Positions 27,501 to 39,745 of a stretch of 64,000 nucleotides of DNA are shown piece by piece. Location of the stretch: positions 63,875,554 to 63,939,553 of the forward strand of contig OX485803.1 in NCBI GenBank assembly GCA_950295325.1. The letters are read 5' to 3'. Within the stretch, counting starts at the first letter, position 1, and the number at the start of each line of letters is the position of its first letter. Below the pieces are notes generated by a model. The model saw only the letters and a list, made by a program, of their open reading frames with translations. It made no database searches and was not told the origin of the DNA. Source of the stretch: Polytrichum commune. Lineage: Eukaryota > Streptophyta > Polytrichopsida > Polytrichales > Polytrichaceae. Made by a program: the position numbers and the translations under genes.

Positions 27501-30500
27501 CCCAGGGGCCTGGCCTTCTCCATGGTCCACTATCAAGTCCTATTGGTTCCATTTTCCTTGGAGATAAATGGGATCTGGGGAAGGACAATCCATTTCGATA
27601 TCCACGTGTGAAGCTTCTTGACATACATCGTAAGTGTGGCACTGAATCATTTACACAATACCCGGATGGCTTTACTGAGGTTGCACAGCTTACCCAGACT
27701 GATCCTTTGGAGCCTCTGGCCTTTCTTCAACCCGATGTGGAGGAAGAGGTTTGACTCTTGACTCAACAACCTTTATATTCTCAAGAACTTTGGTTTTGGA
27801 TAGTGACATTTGTGTTGGATGCTTGTGGTGGTGACATGTGTTTGCTGCGGATGTTCAGGCTGTGCTTGAAGGCATACGCAAAGGAGAGATAGTAAGTAGT
27901 GGAGCTGTGCACAATATAGCACCTAAGGAGGGTCTTTTGAACAGAGGCCCACGAGATGACGCAAGTAGAGGTCGAGGACGAGGACGAGGTACCAATGTCT
28001 TCTTTACCTGCTTTTTTGTTGTGTGTTTTGAACCTCCTTGGTAGTGCTTTTGAATGTAGGTCTTGCACCTCTTACTATGTAATTGCCAAGGGTTGTGGGA
28101 ATATGAATCCTCTATAATTGGTTTGAACTTGTTGTTGCTACTCTTTTGGAAGGCTGAAACATGCCAGTGTGTATGATGTTTGATGATGAACAGCTTATGG
28201 ATGCCAATAATTTTCAGTTTGTAAATTAACTAAATGGTCACAGTTAGAGCCAACCTTCCACCGGAAATATTGATCTTCCCTACTTTCTTGGTGTTAGGTG
28301 GATCAGAAGCCAAAGACGAGACTGTATCTGATAGTAACAAAGACGATGACTTTTTTGATCAACCTGGTTTGAGTAACCCTCAAGGTGGGGATGGCGGTTC
28401 CTTTGATAAGCTTGCTGAGGCGCGTTTTGCTGATGCTGAGGAGTCCTGGGAATCTCGGGCTTGTCTTGAAACTTCCACTGACAATGAAGGTAGAGTCTTT
28501 TCTTTTTTGCTCACCGTCTTTACAATCAATGGTCTTATGTGAGCTGGACAGGAGAGAAGAAACTATCTGCACAACAATGTCCTAAGGTTTCATACAAAGA
28601 TGTACACACTGCATGTATTTGACTGCTTGATATAAGGTTGAGTAAACTCGTTAATGAATTCACCATGTACTCGATGATCCCAAGATATATCCATAGTGTG
28701 GGTCCCACTTCCTACGCACATTAATTACTTCTATTATATAACAAATCGGGCCTAAAAACGTCGTATTACAAGCGACATAATTGTCATATGTGGTTGGTTA
28801 CATCCAATTCCTGAAGAGCTTCTGAGTTGCAACTCTTCTCTTATTTGCATGGCCTATTGTGTGGGAAACAGTTGGGAAGGAGGAGAATTATTGGAGACGA
28901 GGAAGAGGAAGCGAGGATGTTGGATTAAGTCGGGATGATGGCAGTTGGAGGCGTGAAGCTGTCAGTCGTAGTGATGGGGCTTGGCGGAAGTCTAAACCAA
29001 GTGTTGATGGGCAAATATTATCTAAGGATGAAAAGAATCATCAGAAAGAATGGAACTCTGATAAGGATGAGCAGAATAGCTGGCGACCCTCTGAACAAGT
29101 AAGTATGGTACTTGAATGTCCTCTATTGTCTTGAATTAGTAGGAGGAACTGACTTTCAAGCATCATTTTCGCTTTGTTCCACCACAGCAACTTTGAGATT
29201 CCTACTTATGGGTCCTCAGTGACTGCCTAACATTGCAAACTGATGTTTGCAAAGGAATGGGCCCCAGTGGTGTAGGGGTCTAAATGTTGTGTTACCTGTT
29301 AGAGTTTGGGTGTACTAAGGTAATCCTACCATCCATGCAGGAGGATAACAACGATGAACATGGTGTGCAAGCAGACGAAGCTGGTACTGTTCAGGAAGAA
29401 CGAACCAGGAAGTCAGATGGAGAACTATCTACAGAAATTAGAGAGCCTGCATCTTTTGCCCCAAGTTCTCGCAAATTTGAGGATGACTCTATCCTTTCTG
29501 CTAATAGTCAGACAGGTACAGCAGTACCTTCTGTTGAGTTTCCTTCAGAATCCCAAGACATGCCTTCCACAGAAGGCAAGGAGCCTATAAAGAAATCAAA
29601 TCTACATCAAAATTCTCCTGAAGAGCTCCATTTGCTTTATATGGATCCTCAGGGTGATATTCAAGGACCATTTTTGGGTGTTGATATCATTGGTTGGTTT
29701 GAGGCAGGATTTTTTGGCCTTGATCTACCAGTACGCTTAGTAAATGCCTCGGAACCTTTCTCTCCTCTAGGAACTGTGATGCCTCATTTAAAGCCTGCAG
29801 TTTGGGTTCCACCGGGCTTTGATTCATCAAAGCGTTCAGATGAGGGCAGAGACTCAAATCTTACAAAAAGCGAGCTTGATTCTCTGTCACTGGACTTCAG
29901 CCTGCAGGATTCACTGGGTGGGGACAAAGAAATGAATGGCAGGGAGAATTTTCCAGTTCCAACATTAGATGTTGACGTGTTAAACTTGGCTGATGGATCC
30001 AATAGTTTCTTTGGAGGTGACTTACAGACGGCCGCAAGTGAGAAATCATCAAATAACAGAGCTGGTAGGTGTGAACTTCCAGAAACATGTGCTCCTCTTC
30101 ATAATGTTCTGATTTGTTTTCTAATTTAATGACAAGGGTATTTGAGACTTTCGGACTTTTTCCTTGCAGTTTGTTACAGAAATGAGTGTTGTGTGGCAGA
30201 CCTGCCCGTGGATAAAATTTTTGGGCTCCATGATACCTCACTTGGATCTAAATATGAAGGAGAAATTGAGCGAAGTGGGTCTTTGCGGAAAAGAATGTCG
30301 GCATTCCCTAGGGTGGACACAGAGATTCCTGAATATCTGAATATTCCAATGCACAGTCATTACTCTCAAAGTGAAGGCACTGCTTCTTCAGGTCAGTTTT
30401 ACTGGAAATCCCAGATCTCATATTTCAATATAATTTCATCTCTCTGCCACTGAAGATGAGGTTCACTCTTTACTGTTCCCTTGAATCTAAATTACCAATG

Positions 30501-32048
30501 CTACAAGTAATCTTATGTTTGGCTTTTGCAGGTCATCCAACCTTATATGTACCCAAGGCAGCCCACTCTCCCTCAATGCAGCCTGAATTGTCACCAATGT
30601 TGCAGAATAATCCCTCCATTAGCCGTGGTTCAGTAATGCAGGATCGGCAATGGGCTGATAATCTCATGCTAAACTTATCATTGGATGCACCTTTTCCTCA
30701 CATGGGCCTACCACCTTCAGGTGGTGGTATTGACCACAGTCATCTTGCACACCAGTTAGAGCAGCTTGAACTCCAGAAATTGCAGAGGATGGGAGCCTCA
30801 AGTTTAGGTTTACAGAGGCAGCGATCGGGGCTGCCACCTTCACCTCAGCCGTCAAGATCAAGTCTTGAGCAGCTTCTGCGGTCAGGAGTTCTTCCTTCTC
30901 GAGAGCATCAACCTTTGAATGTCCTGCACAATCAACTTTCTCCACAGTCACATGTGGGGCCGGTGCCAATCCCACCTGCAGGACCTGTGTTAGAGCAACT
31001 TCTACGCCTGCAACAACAGCAACAGCAGCAACAGCAACTCCCACCTCAGGTACTTCTAAAGTCGAAGTACCATGGATGATGGACAGGATAGTTTATCTTC
31101 ATTGGATTTAACTCACATTTTCCAGGGTGGTTATGATTTGAGTAAGTTTAACTAGGGATCTTGTCAAAGATCAATCAAGAACAACGTTTCAAACTCTAAA
31201 TCAACATTGAATCCAGGTTGTCTATCTGGCTGAATTATGTATTGACCAACTCAAGTTCTGTGTTCCTAAGGTTATTAGAGAATTTTCTTTTAGTTTCATT
31301 TGTTGGTATTGTACACTTTAAATGGCAGGACCTCTGTCATTGGATAACCTGTGTGTCATTGCTGGTCTACATTAGGATATTGGCACTTGATATTACCATT
31401 GTCTTAGGATGTGGTCTTTGGTTCTCACCTTTTTCTTTCCCTGTATTCAAAGGTATTGATAGAGCAGCTACTACGAAATCAAGCAATGGCTCCGCCTGCA
31501 CATTTCAACCATCTTCATCGGCAGACCTCAGGACTTGCAGACCAGCTTCTCATTGGTCGCCAGCCACAAGATACACTTCGACTTGATGTACCTGGACAGC
31601 ACCTTTCAGCAAGGGACTTTGAGCAGATGCTGTTAGCCAGACAAAATCTTACAAGTCCTTCCCCTTTTGACCAGCTTATACGTCAGAGACAGCAAGAGGA
31701 ACAGCAGCAAGTAGCCCTCTGTGCCCTACCTCTATCCTTCCCTTGTATTTGCAGTGTAGAAGGTTGTGACTATCTCTGTTTTTTGTGCATTTTTGTTCTT
31801 GTATGTCTCTCTGGTCTAGAACATGTCACTGAAATTGCAGTTTATGAAAGTCTGGCATGCAAGTACTGAGGATCATGATTATTCAAAACAGGCAATGCAG
31901 TTTGGTTTGCCGGTGCCTCAGCCACGCCAGAATATTGAAGATATAAGACCTAGTGTTTGGGATGTGGATGAATATGGCCAATATGTGAAGCGTGCACCGT
32001 CTCCTTCACCAATCAGAGCGTTTGAGGCCTTACAACAGCAGAAACAGC

Positions 32049-32097
<49 letters not shown>

Positions 32098-35000
32098 GCA
32101 AAGGTTACAGAGCCAGCTTAGTTATGCAGGACAAATGAAACAAGATTTGCATGATGTTTTTGGGTTCGATCAGTCTCCACTAGTCAACCCAAATCTGATG
32201 GAGCCACGTGTGCCTATGAACATGTATGACAATACATTACGAAGGGAGAGAAGCATGAACGCTATAAATTCATCACTTGCTCAAATGGATGGTGAGCTTG
32301 CAGCTCAAATTCAGGAACAAAAGCAGCGGGCTCGTGCAGAACGGCAGAACAGCTTACCAACTTTCAATGATGCTGGTTCGGATATGGAACGATACCGACA
32401 GGATATTTTTGATCTGCGACAGGTTCAAGAGAGGCAGCAGCAGGTAGAAGCTGCAGCAGCAGCCCGTGTACTTGGAATGTCAACAAATTCAAGTATGGAC
32501 GGAAGTGAATCTGGGAGGCCACAAAGCAGGGATCGCAGAACATCTCAATCGGATGCATCTGGAAACAGTGCCTTACTGCCTGGCTTGCGGTGGCCAATAA
32601 TGAGAGATGAGCCTTCTCCTCAGCTTCAAGAAAGCTTGCATGATATTGCACAGTCTCTTGGTGGTCACCCTTTATGGGGAAGAGAAACACATGACTTTGG
32701 AGGTTCGGAACAAATGCAGGGAGGATCCAGGTCTGGAACTACTCCCCCAACTGATTACATTCCAATTCTACCCACACCCAGTACAGCAGGAACACCACGG
32801 TCTTCAGTTTCTGGCACTCCGCCTGAGCCTCAGCATCTGCCAGGAAGTTGGGGTTTGTCCACTCTTCCACCAGATGACCTGCTGACCTCTCAGTTCCAGG
32901 CCAATGACAATCTCTTACATCATCATGGGGGGTCGACTGCACCTTTTGCCCATGGTGGGTGGAAACCTCTGTCCTCAAAGTCAAAGTCTCTTGCAGAGAT
33001 TCAACATGATGAGGCTGTCTTCAGGAAAGCTGAAGAGCTGGCCAGTGCAGAAGCTACTGCACGATCAATGGCTGTGCCTGCACCTGCAAGCTCTGGTGGG
33101 TTTGATCCATGGGCAGCGCCCTCCTTTCAAAGCAAGTCACTCCAGGAGATTCAGGAGGAAGAATCCCGAATGGCACCCACTTTCAACTTGCAGTTGAAGT
33201 CTTCCATGTTTTCTCAAAATTTTTCTGGTAGCCGAGGAGATCATCTGTCTTCATGGGGTTCCTCATCTGCAACAGAGAAAAGCAGTTCCTTATTTGAGGT
33301 GGGAGAGGAACCTCTGGGATCGCAGTCCAGTAGGAGGTCATTTGAACTAGAGACAAATATAGTAAACCAGGCAGTCCTGGGTCTATCATCACAATCCCTA
33401 TCTCAGAGTTCGTCTGCATTTGATGACAGCGATTTCATAGAACCCAAAGAAGCAAAGAAAAACAAGAAACGCCCTGTGAAAGCAAAGGGTGCAGCACCTG
33501 TAGGGAAGTCTTCTGTATCTGTCTCATCATCTGAAGTGTCTCAATTGGTTCCACCGCACTCATCAATCCAGAACTCAGCTACTCGGTTGGGTCCGTCAGA
33601 GTCTATTGAAGACAATCTGTCAACAGCCCCTCCTGGACCCTCACTGGCAGATTTCTTCAGTCTGCAGGAAGAAGGTGTTACTTTTTCACAGGCCCTTCCT
33701 CCCTGGTCATTGACTGCAAGCCGGCAAGCCAAAGGTGTAAAGTCTCTAAAAGAGATTCAAGAGGCTGAAAAACGGGAAAGGCAGCATCAGATGTTACAGG
33801 CATCAATAGCCCAGCAACAATTTCCTGGTTCCTCTGTCAAGCCTATCACTCTCATGACAAGAACTGGTAGTGGAAGTGGGATTGGAGGGTCATCTGCATG
33901 GCAACGCCCATCAGTGCGGTCCCCATCTCCTCAGTCTGCAATGATAAGCCAACAATCAAAAGTGTTGACACACCCCTTGAACAGCCCTGGGATTGGGTCT
34001 GGCAACCTGCGATCCAAGGTTGGAGTTTTTGAAGATGATGATGACACGTTCTGGGATTACAGTCGGGATGCAAAATTGAATGCTGGAGCCATCAAGCAGC
34101 TAATGAAGCCAGAAATGTAAGTGCAATGCTTTTGATCATTATTCTGTGTAGTACTGGTGTAAGTAATTGCAACCACTTTAAGCGACCAAATTAGTATAGT
34201 TACATAGATACTGTGAGTAGGCGAGATAAATATCTGTATCATCGTGATGTGCAAGTTCACGAATAAAGAAGTTGTTTTTAACGTTGGTAGTTAAAGATTC
34301 TATACATGGATTGGAATTAGTGGTATTTGCAAATAGAGTGGGAAACAGTAATTTGGTCTAGCCAGTTTGTATTTTTGTTGAGGTGGAATTTGGTAATTGC
34401 AAAGTGACAGATCAACAAAGTAAATTTCATATATATTTTGTGGGATTTTTGTCTAATGAGTTACTTCCTGATCAATGATTGGTTTATGACCCCATTGTCC
34501 ATAGGTATGATTATCCATCCCTTATGAGCGGTAAAGGACAAGTTAATAAAGCTGCTTCTCACAAAGCTGCTTCCACTATTGGACATCCAGTGGGAAGGAC
34601 AAACCCGTCAGAATTCCCCTCCTTGAGTGCAATTGCAGCAACTAAGCTCAGAAAACAACCAAGTAACAAAGGTACCTTCACATTTCAGTGTATCTGGATG
34701 ATCATGTATTGAATTCTTCTTCATATTTTTAGTGCCAGGTTTAGTGATGTTTTTGTAAATACAAAATTAGACCTCAGGACCTAGAGTTTGCTGGACTCGT
34801 TGGAGTTATGCTTTAAACAATGGACTTTTTGTTGAGAGTTGGTCCCCTATGGTTTTTCATTGGTTGTTTTGCATACAATATCAATAATGTATTTCCACTT
34901 TGGTGCATCCTTGGAGGGTAGTGTTGAATTTGAATGAAGAGTAGCCTATATCAGTTCATCAAGGGCGACTTATGTTGTATATTCTGATCAGTCCAGTAAA

Positions 35001-35903
35001 ACTCAGACTTGTTCTGTGGAAGTTCGTATTTTCATTGTCCGTAATGCCAGTATTTTCTCCACAAATCTCTGGCTGGTTTTAATGTAAGCTCACTTTCTTT
35101 TGTCTGTATAGATTGTTTATCTGCATCTCTTTCTGGAGATGGTCAATTAAAATGAGTTTGACAATATACTCTTGACAGCAGGGGGATCACAAGTGGCTGC
35201 TGATAGTGACGGCGTTGCAGCATTGGGGCAGTGGTGTGAGAGCCAATTGAAGAAAATGAGTCCCAATGAGGGTATGTTTCACTATAAATAAAGCATAGTT
35301 CATTACATTTTGCAGTTCAGAACATGTTGCGGAGGAAACCTTCTTACTGAAGGATGTCCCATCAAGGTTTATGCATATATTGGAGGAGATTGTATACCTG
35401 AGCATCTTTGGGGTTCGATCGTGAAGGATTAATCCATGATCTCATTGGAATGCTATCCCATGGCAGATATAAACGTGGATTACTCGATTGTGAATTACTG
35501 CATTTCGTTACCTTCTGCCAGCGAAGCAAGTGAATATCTTTCCCAATATCTGCTGACTTTGCCAGGAGTTTCTGAGCCAAAGATGCAGGCCTTCAAGGCC
35601 GAGTTTGTGAGAAGGAAAGAGCAAGTGCAATCCGATAGTAACCTGTCTTCCAGCGACCTTGAAGAAACCGATATTCCCTTTGGGATGAATGGGAACAACG
35701 TTTTGAGGACCAAGTCAGGTATGATGGATTTGGCCAGATTACTCAAGGATGAAGCTGCTGGGGATTCTGAAAATGTGAGCAGCTCAATTGGGGGAAAGAA
35801 AAAGGGTAAGAAAGGGAAGAAGGTTGTAGATCCATCATTGCTGGGCTTCAGTGTTACAAGCAACCGCATAATGATGGGGGAAATACAACATGTTGATGAC
35901 TAG
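24556..35903 (+). CDS. EXA1: EXA1-type GYF-domain translational regulator
   Basis: Coding exons: 24556-24606 (tentative), 26043-26108, 26234-26325, 26702-27748, 27859-27988, 28298-28489, 28872-29098, 29341-30064, 30170-30391, 30532-31049, 31453-31710, 31841-34116, 34505-34671, 35182-35271 and 35467-35903. All junctions keep phase and give ~2165 residues; the initiator exon upstream is unresolved, so the N terminus is incomplete. In order: [15 protein letters not shown] near residue 55; an Arg/Asp/Trp-rich region with RERERER runs; YPRVKLL (~370), fitting the eIF4E-binding pattern YxxxxL-hydrophobic; the GYF domain (~692-745, [24 protein letters not shown]); Gln-rich tracts; three KSLxEIQ motifs; and a Lys-rich tail ending [14 protein letters not shown]. 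In Arabidopsis this family (EXA1/MUSE11) binds eIF4E-family proteins, represses translation and is needed for potexvirus accumulation. Here the role is inferred from motif order. The protein is longer than the ~1700 residues of the Arabidopsis form. Confidence 0.9.
32031..32105 (+). repeat. CAA/CAG repeat coding a ~25-residue polyglutamine tract
   Basis: A near-pure CAA run lies inside the large exon of the EXA1-like gene, preceded by LQQQK and followed by RLQSQ. A shorter CAA/CAG run ends the exon at 31013-31049. Both lie in the Gln-rich middle of the protein. Pure CAA suggests length polymorphism by slippage. Confidence 0.9.
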
Positions 35904-37734
35904 AGAAGCCCTTGTTTAAGTTGATCAGATTGAAGAATTCGGAGAGATTGCTTCATCTGAAAAATGCGGTAGTATTAAAGCCTCATCAGAAGCTAAAACT
36001 TGTGATGATTTAGAACCCTCCACAAATTCCTTCAGGAATCTCATTCTTTCGTGGTGGTTTTCCTGAGCCTCATTTTTGAGCAAATGAGTGGATTCTTTCC
36101 TTCTACAGGTAGCTGTGACAGAAGGTGCAGAAATGGAATTGGAACGAAGACAGTAGATAATTATTACCAGCTTGTCATGTGACCAAATCACTGTGTCTAT
36201 ATTCATTGTACACTCTTGTATACCTGCGTTAGATGCCTTTTTCCCAGGTTGTGGGAAGTCAATTGACATCCCATTCAGCTAGTGGTTGTGTAGAGGGGCT
36301 GTTCAAACTACAGCCTTCAGTAGATTTATTAATTTTAGTCAGTTTCAGTGGCCATCTTGACCTAGACTTTAGTGGCTTTATGAACCACTGTCCAGATCAA
36401 TTTGTCCCGATTTGTACAATCTCTAGAGAATTCCTGAAGGAAACGTGGTAACAAGAATGGACCTTGATAGAATGTACACATCATCTTGTAGTGGCCAATT
36501 TGAATTAGCTGAATTGTGCAAGCTTTTGGAAGATATGGAACCGGCCCTGCTTTGATTATTTGTGGCATTTGCATTGTATGGAGTTTAATGTTTGAATGTG
36601 CATACCTAACTTGTAATCTCACAGTTATTCGTTTCCAATTTTTGTCCATCAGATGTTGGTATACGTAGTCATTTATGTTATTTAAGTCCCAAGGATACCT
36701 CCCCAACATTTATTTTTATCATTTGCGTGCTATACAGTGAATTGTGGTAGTGATGTGGAACAAGTGAGCATGTTTTGTTGTCTTCGTCCTAAACTTAGTG
36801 AAAGTGAGAACCTTTTTTTCTTGCTAACTTTAAAGGCTCACGTGGTCGAAGTTGGAAAATATTGGCTTTAAAGGTGAGGGGTAATCGAGTATTGGGCTAG
36901 TTTCCCCTACTGTTTGTAGTAATTTATTTTTGCACCAAGACTTCTCCGAGCATATATGAACTTCTTTGATATTCAAGTGTTTTGCAAACTTAGTCCACTC
37001 CATGTAATAACTCCGTGTCTTTTTCTCCGCAGGTAGTTTCCATCTAACATCTCCGCTAAGATTTTGCTAGAGCTTTCAACCCAAGTTGAATCTTGAATCT
37101 AAAAAATTGCTGTGGTGTATGTAATTGTGTACATGTGCGTGAGATAAATATATTAGATGTACCTCAAGTCATATGCATAGGCTTGAGAAAATAAACCCAG
37201 TCATACTTCAGATTGATTTCAGAGATTGAGAGGAAATCACTCCAAGCATATGAGTGCGAACAATTATCTGGGGTCATGAAAATCTGTAACCTAGTACCAT
37301 GGTCATATATTTGCATATTTCTTTTACAAACTCTGCATATGACATCTGATACTCAACTTTCTGATAGTTTTGGCTTTTTGTTGGATTTGGACTGGTTAGA
37401 TTGGCTAGGGTGTTCTGTTGTTGATAATTTGAGACATTGATAGCCATTGGAGATAATCTTGATCTCCATGTGTTATGTCCAAGGACCTATGTAGTATGAT
37501 TCCGATAGACTGATTTTTTGGTACCACTTGGACCTAGGTTATTACGCATATTTTATCACATTGTATGTTCAACCCATGGTTTAACGATTTTTTTGGCGAG
37601 AAGAGAGCCTAAAAAATGATATGAGATCATCATTCACAGATTTGTGATGAATCATGCTTGGTAAGTCTTAGAAGAAGTCAATTATACTATCTCGAAGACC
37701 CAGCTCCACACATGTGTCAAGTGGTGGTTGTCAC
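35904..37734 (+). other. 3' UTR and downstream region of the EXA1-like gene
   Basis: Follows the TAG at 35901. The first several hundred bases are plausible 3' UTR, but the polyadenylation site was not fixed. Beyond ~36720 there is no coding signal; open frames are short and motif-free. Confidence 0.4.
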
Positions 37735-38945
37735 CAGGGGTGTTTTTTCACAAGGTCCCTAACATGTCTAGGGACATGTTCATCAAAAAAAAACATTTCC
37801 AGTGGACGGGTTCTTAGAAAATGAACCGGTTTTGGGACGTGTCAAATTCACTTTGGACGGTTTCTAAAAATAACATTTTTCTAAATTAAAAAAATGGTAC
37901 AAATATCAATTACGTTATGTCATATATGACATGTGAATATAAGCATAATGCAGTCAAACCACTAATACCCAATCAAACTATCAATCTTGAAGTGCTTGAT
38001 TCACTTGCATACATTAATTCATCAACCACAAAATTTAGCCTTTTTAACATAATGTCAAAGACAACGCTTCCACCATCTTAGGCACATGTAAGGCTCAAAT
38101 ATCTACTCATACATTGACCCAACAACTTACAAGCTCAACCCTGCAATTTGCTAGGGTTTAACTCGAATTGACAGAAATTTCATGCACAACCCTTGAATTT
38201 GCACTCAACCCACAACAAAAGAGAGGAATAAGACTCTCAAGATTTAGGATGCTAATGAATCGAACATATGCAACTGAAAGCTAAAGCAACTGAGAGACCG
38301 GTGAGAGATAACTTGATTGCAGTCGTCAAATGAACCAGTTGAGTTTGAGAAAACACTTGTTGAAGTTCAAGATTGCAGGAGAAGATTGTTCTAGCAACAC
38401 TCTTCAACTTCTTGAATTCGAGTTAGTTTCAAATGAACCGGTTGAGTTTGAGAAAACACATGTTGAAGTTCAAGATTGCAGGAGGAGATTGTTCCAGCGG
38501 CACTCTCCAACTTCTTGAATTCGAGTTAGTTTCAAATGAACCGGTTGAGTTTGAGTGATTGAGTCTAGTTCAGTTTCTCTGAACTAGTTTGTGGACAAAC
38601 ATACAAAATGGGGCAGTGGCAGGCTGGCAAATTGGTAATTATAATAGAAAAAGCAGAAATGAACGAAGATAGTAAGATACTATTGTTTCCAAGTGGCAAG
38701 TGCACCAATCACATGCCGACATCTTTCGGGTTATATTTATTGATTTTGTTTTTTCCTTTAACCTTTTCATGGACGGGTTGATTTAGAAATTACCGGTTTT
38801 GGGACGGGTTGTTTTTTCTTCAACCTTTCCATGGACGGGTTGGTTTTGAAATTACCGGTTTTGGGACGGGTTGCAATTTTTTTTGCCTTTCAATTCGAGG
38901 TTTTGGGACGTGGACGGGTAAAAACTTTGTGAAAAAACAGCCCTG
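37735..38945. mobile_element. Complete non-autonomous hAT element, 1211 bp
   Basis: Ends are CAGGGGTGTTTTTTCACAA and, inverted, TTTGTGAAAAAACAGCCCTG, giving terminal inverted repeats that begin CAGGG as is usual for hAT. It is flanked by an exact 8-bp target duplication GTTGTCAC (37727-37734 and 38946-38953). Subterminal regions are full of ACGGGTT and ACCGGTTTTGGGACGGGTT-type repeats in both orientations. The middle holds a ~103-bp direct duplication (38327-38534) with part of a third copy. No transposase frame is present, so it depends on a partner element. Confidence 0.92.
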
Positions 38946-39339
38946 GTTGTCACCAGTGCCTGGGATGTTTTTGGGCATATAGAGTCGGTCAAGATCCTTG
39001 TGATTCTAAATCCAGTAGGATACATGTTGACATCTTCCGGTTTTGCTTGATTCATTTGAGGTATATTCTTGTATAGATTCCTCTAAAATGATCGGTAATT
39101 CTCCTGAAGTTTCCAACTTCAACTGGTTATGTCTTAAACTCAACCAGTTCATCTGTAACTGACCGCTGGTTCTTCCTGGACATAGGTTGTCACAAACTCA
39201 ATATCAACCTGTAACTGTGTCTCCCACAGAATCCACCTACAATGCAAGAGGCAAAATTCCTGTCAAATTACAAGGTTCACAGAGAATGACCCAAACCAAA
39301 TAATGTTACGGTCAATGTAATGAACATGAGTCACCTATT

Positions 39340-39376
39340 TACACCTATCTATCTATCTATCTATCTATCTATATAT
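39340..39376. repeat. CTAT microsatellite
   Basis: About eight uninterrupted CTAT tetranucleotide units followed by ATATGG. Not in a gene. Confidence 0.9.
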
Positions 39377-39514
39377 GGAAATATTCCATCCACATTGATT
39401 ATTCTAGGGACATTCTCTAAACGGATTCACACAGCTTATTGTATTTCTAAGAACTTTGTAATCTACAATTTCAAGTATTTATTATACAAAACCTCTTCAT
39501 TGAACACCTTGGAG

Positions 39515-39745
39515 GAAGGGGATTATCGCATACGAGCGTACCTCTCATTCATCCAACACAAAAGCCCTAAAATAATAAGTAGTCCGAAGTTTATTATTTT
39601 TAGTTGTATTGACACCGAAGCATACTTTTAAAAACCTTGAATTAGTCTAGTCCAATTCATTTGAGATAATTGGCCACAAACCTAGAGTCAGTCATGTCTC
39701 TATGTTGGATGGATGAGAGGTAGGCGATCTTTCTTTCTTTTGGAA
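39515..39745. repeat. Foldback with inverted CTCTCATCCATCCAAC arms
   Basis: GCGTACCTCTCATTCATCCAACA at ~39535 is matched in inverse orientation by TGTTGGATGGATGAGAGGTAGGCG-like sequence at ~39702-39727. A single arm-like copy is present at ~22165. Boundaries and target duplication are not defined. Confidence 0.45.
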
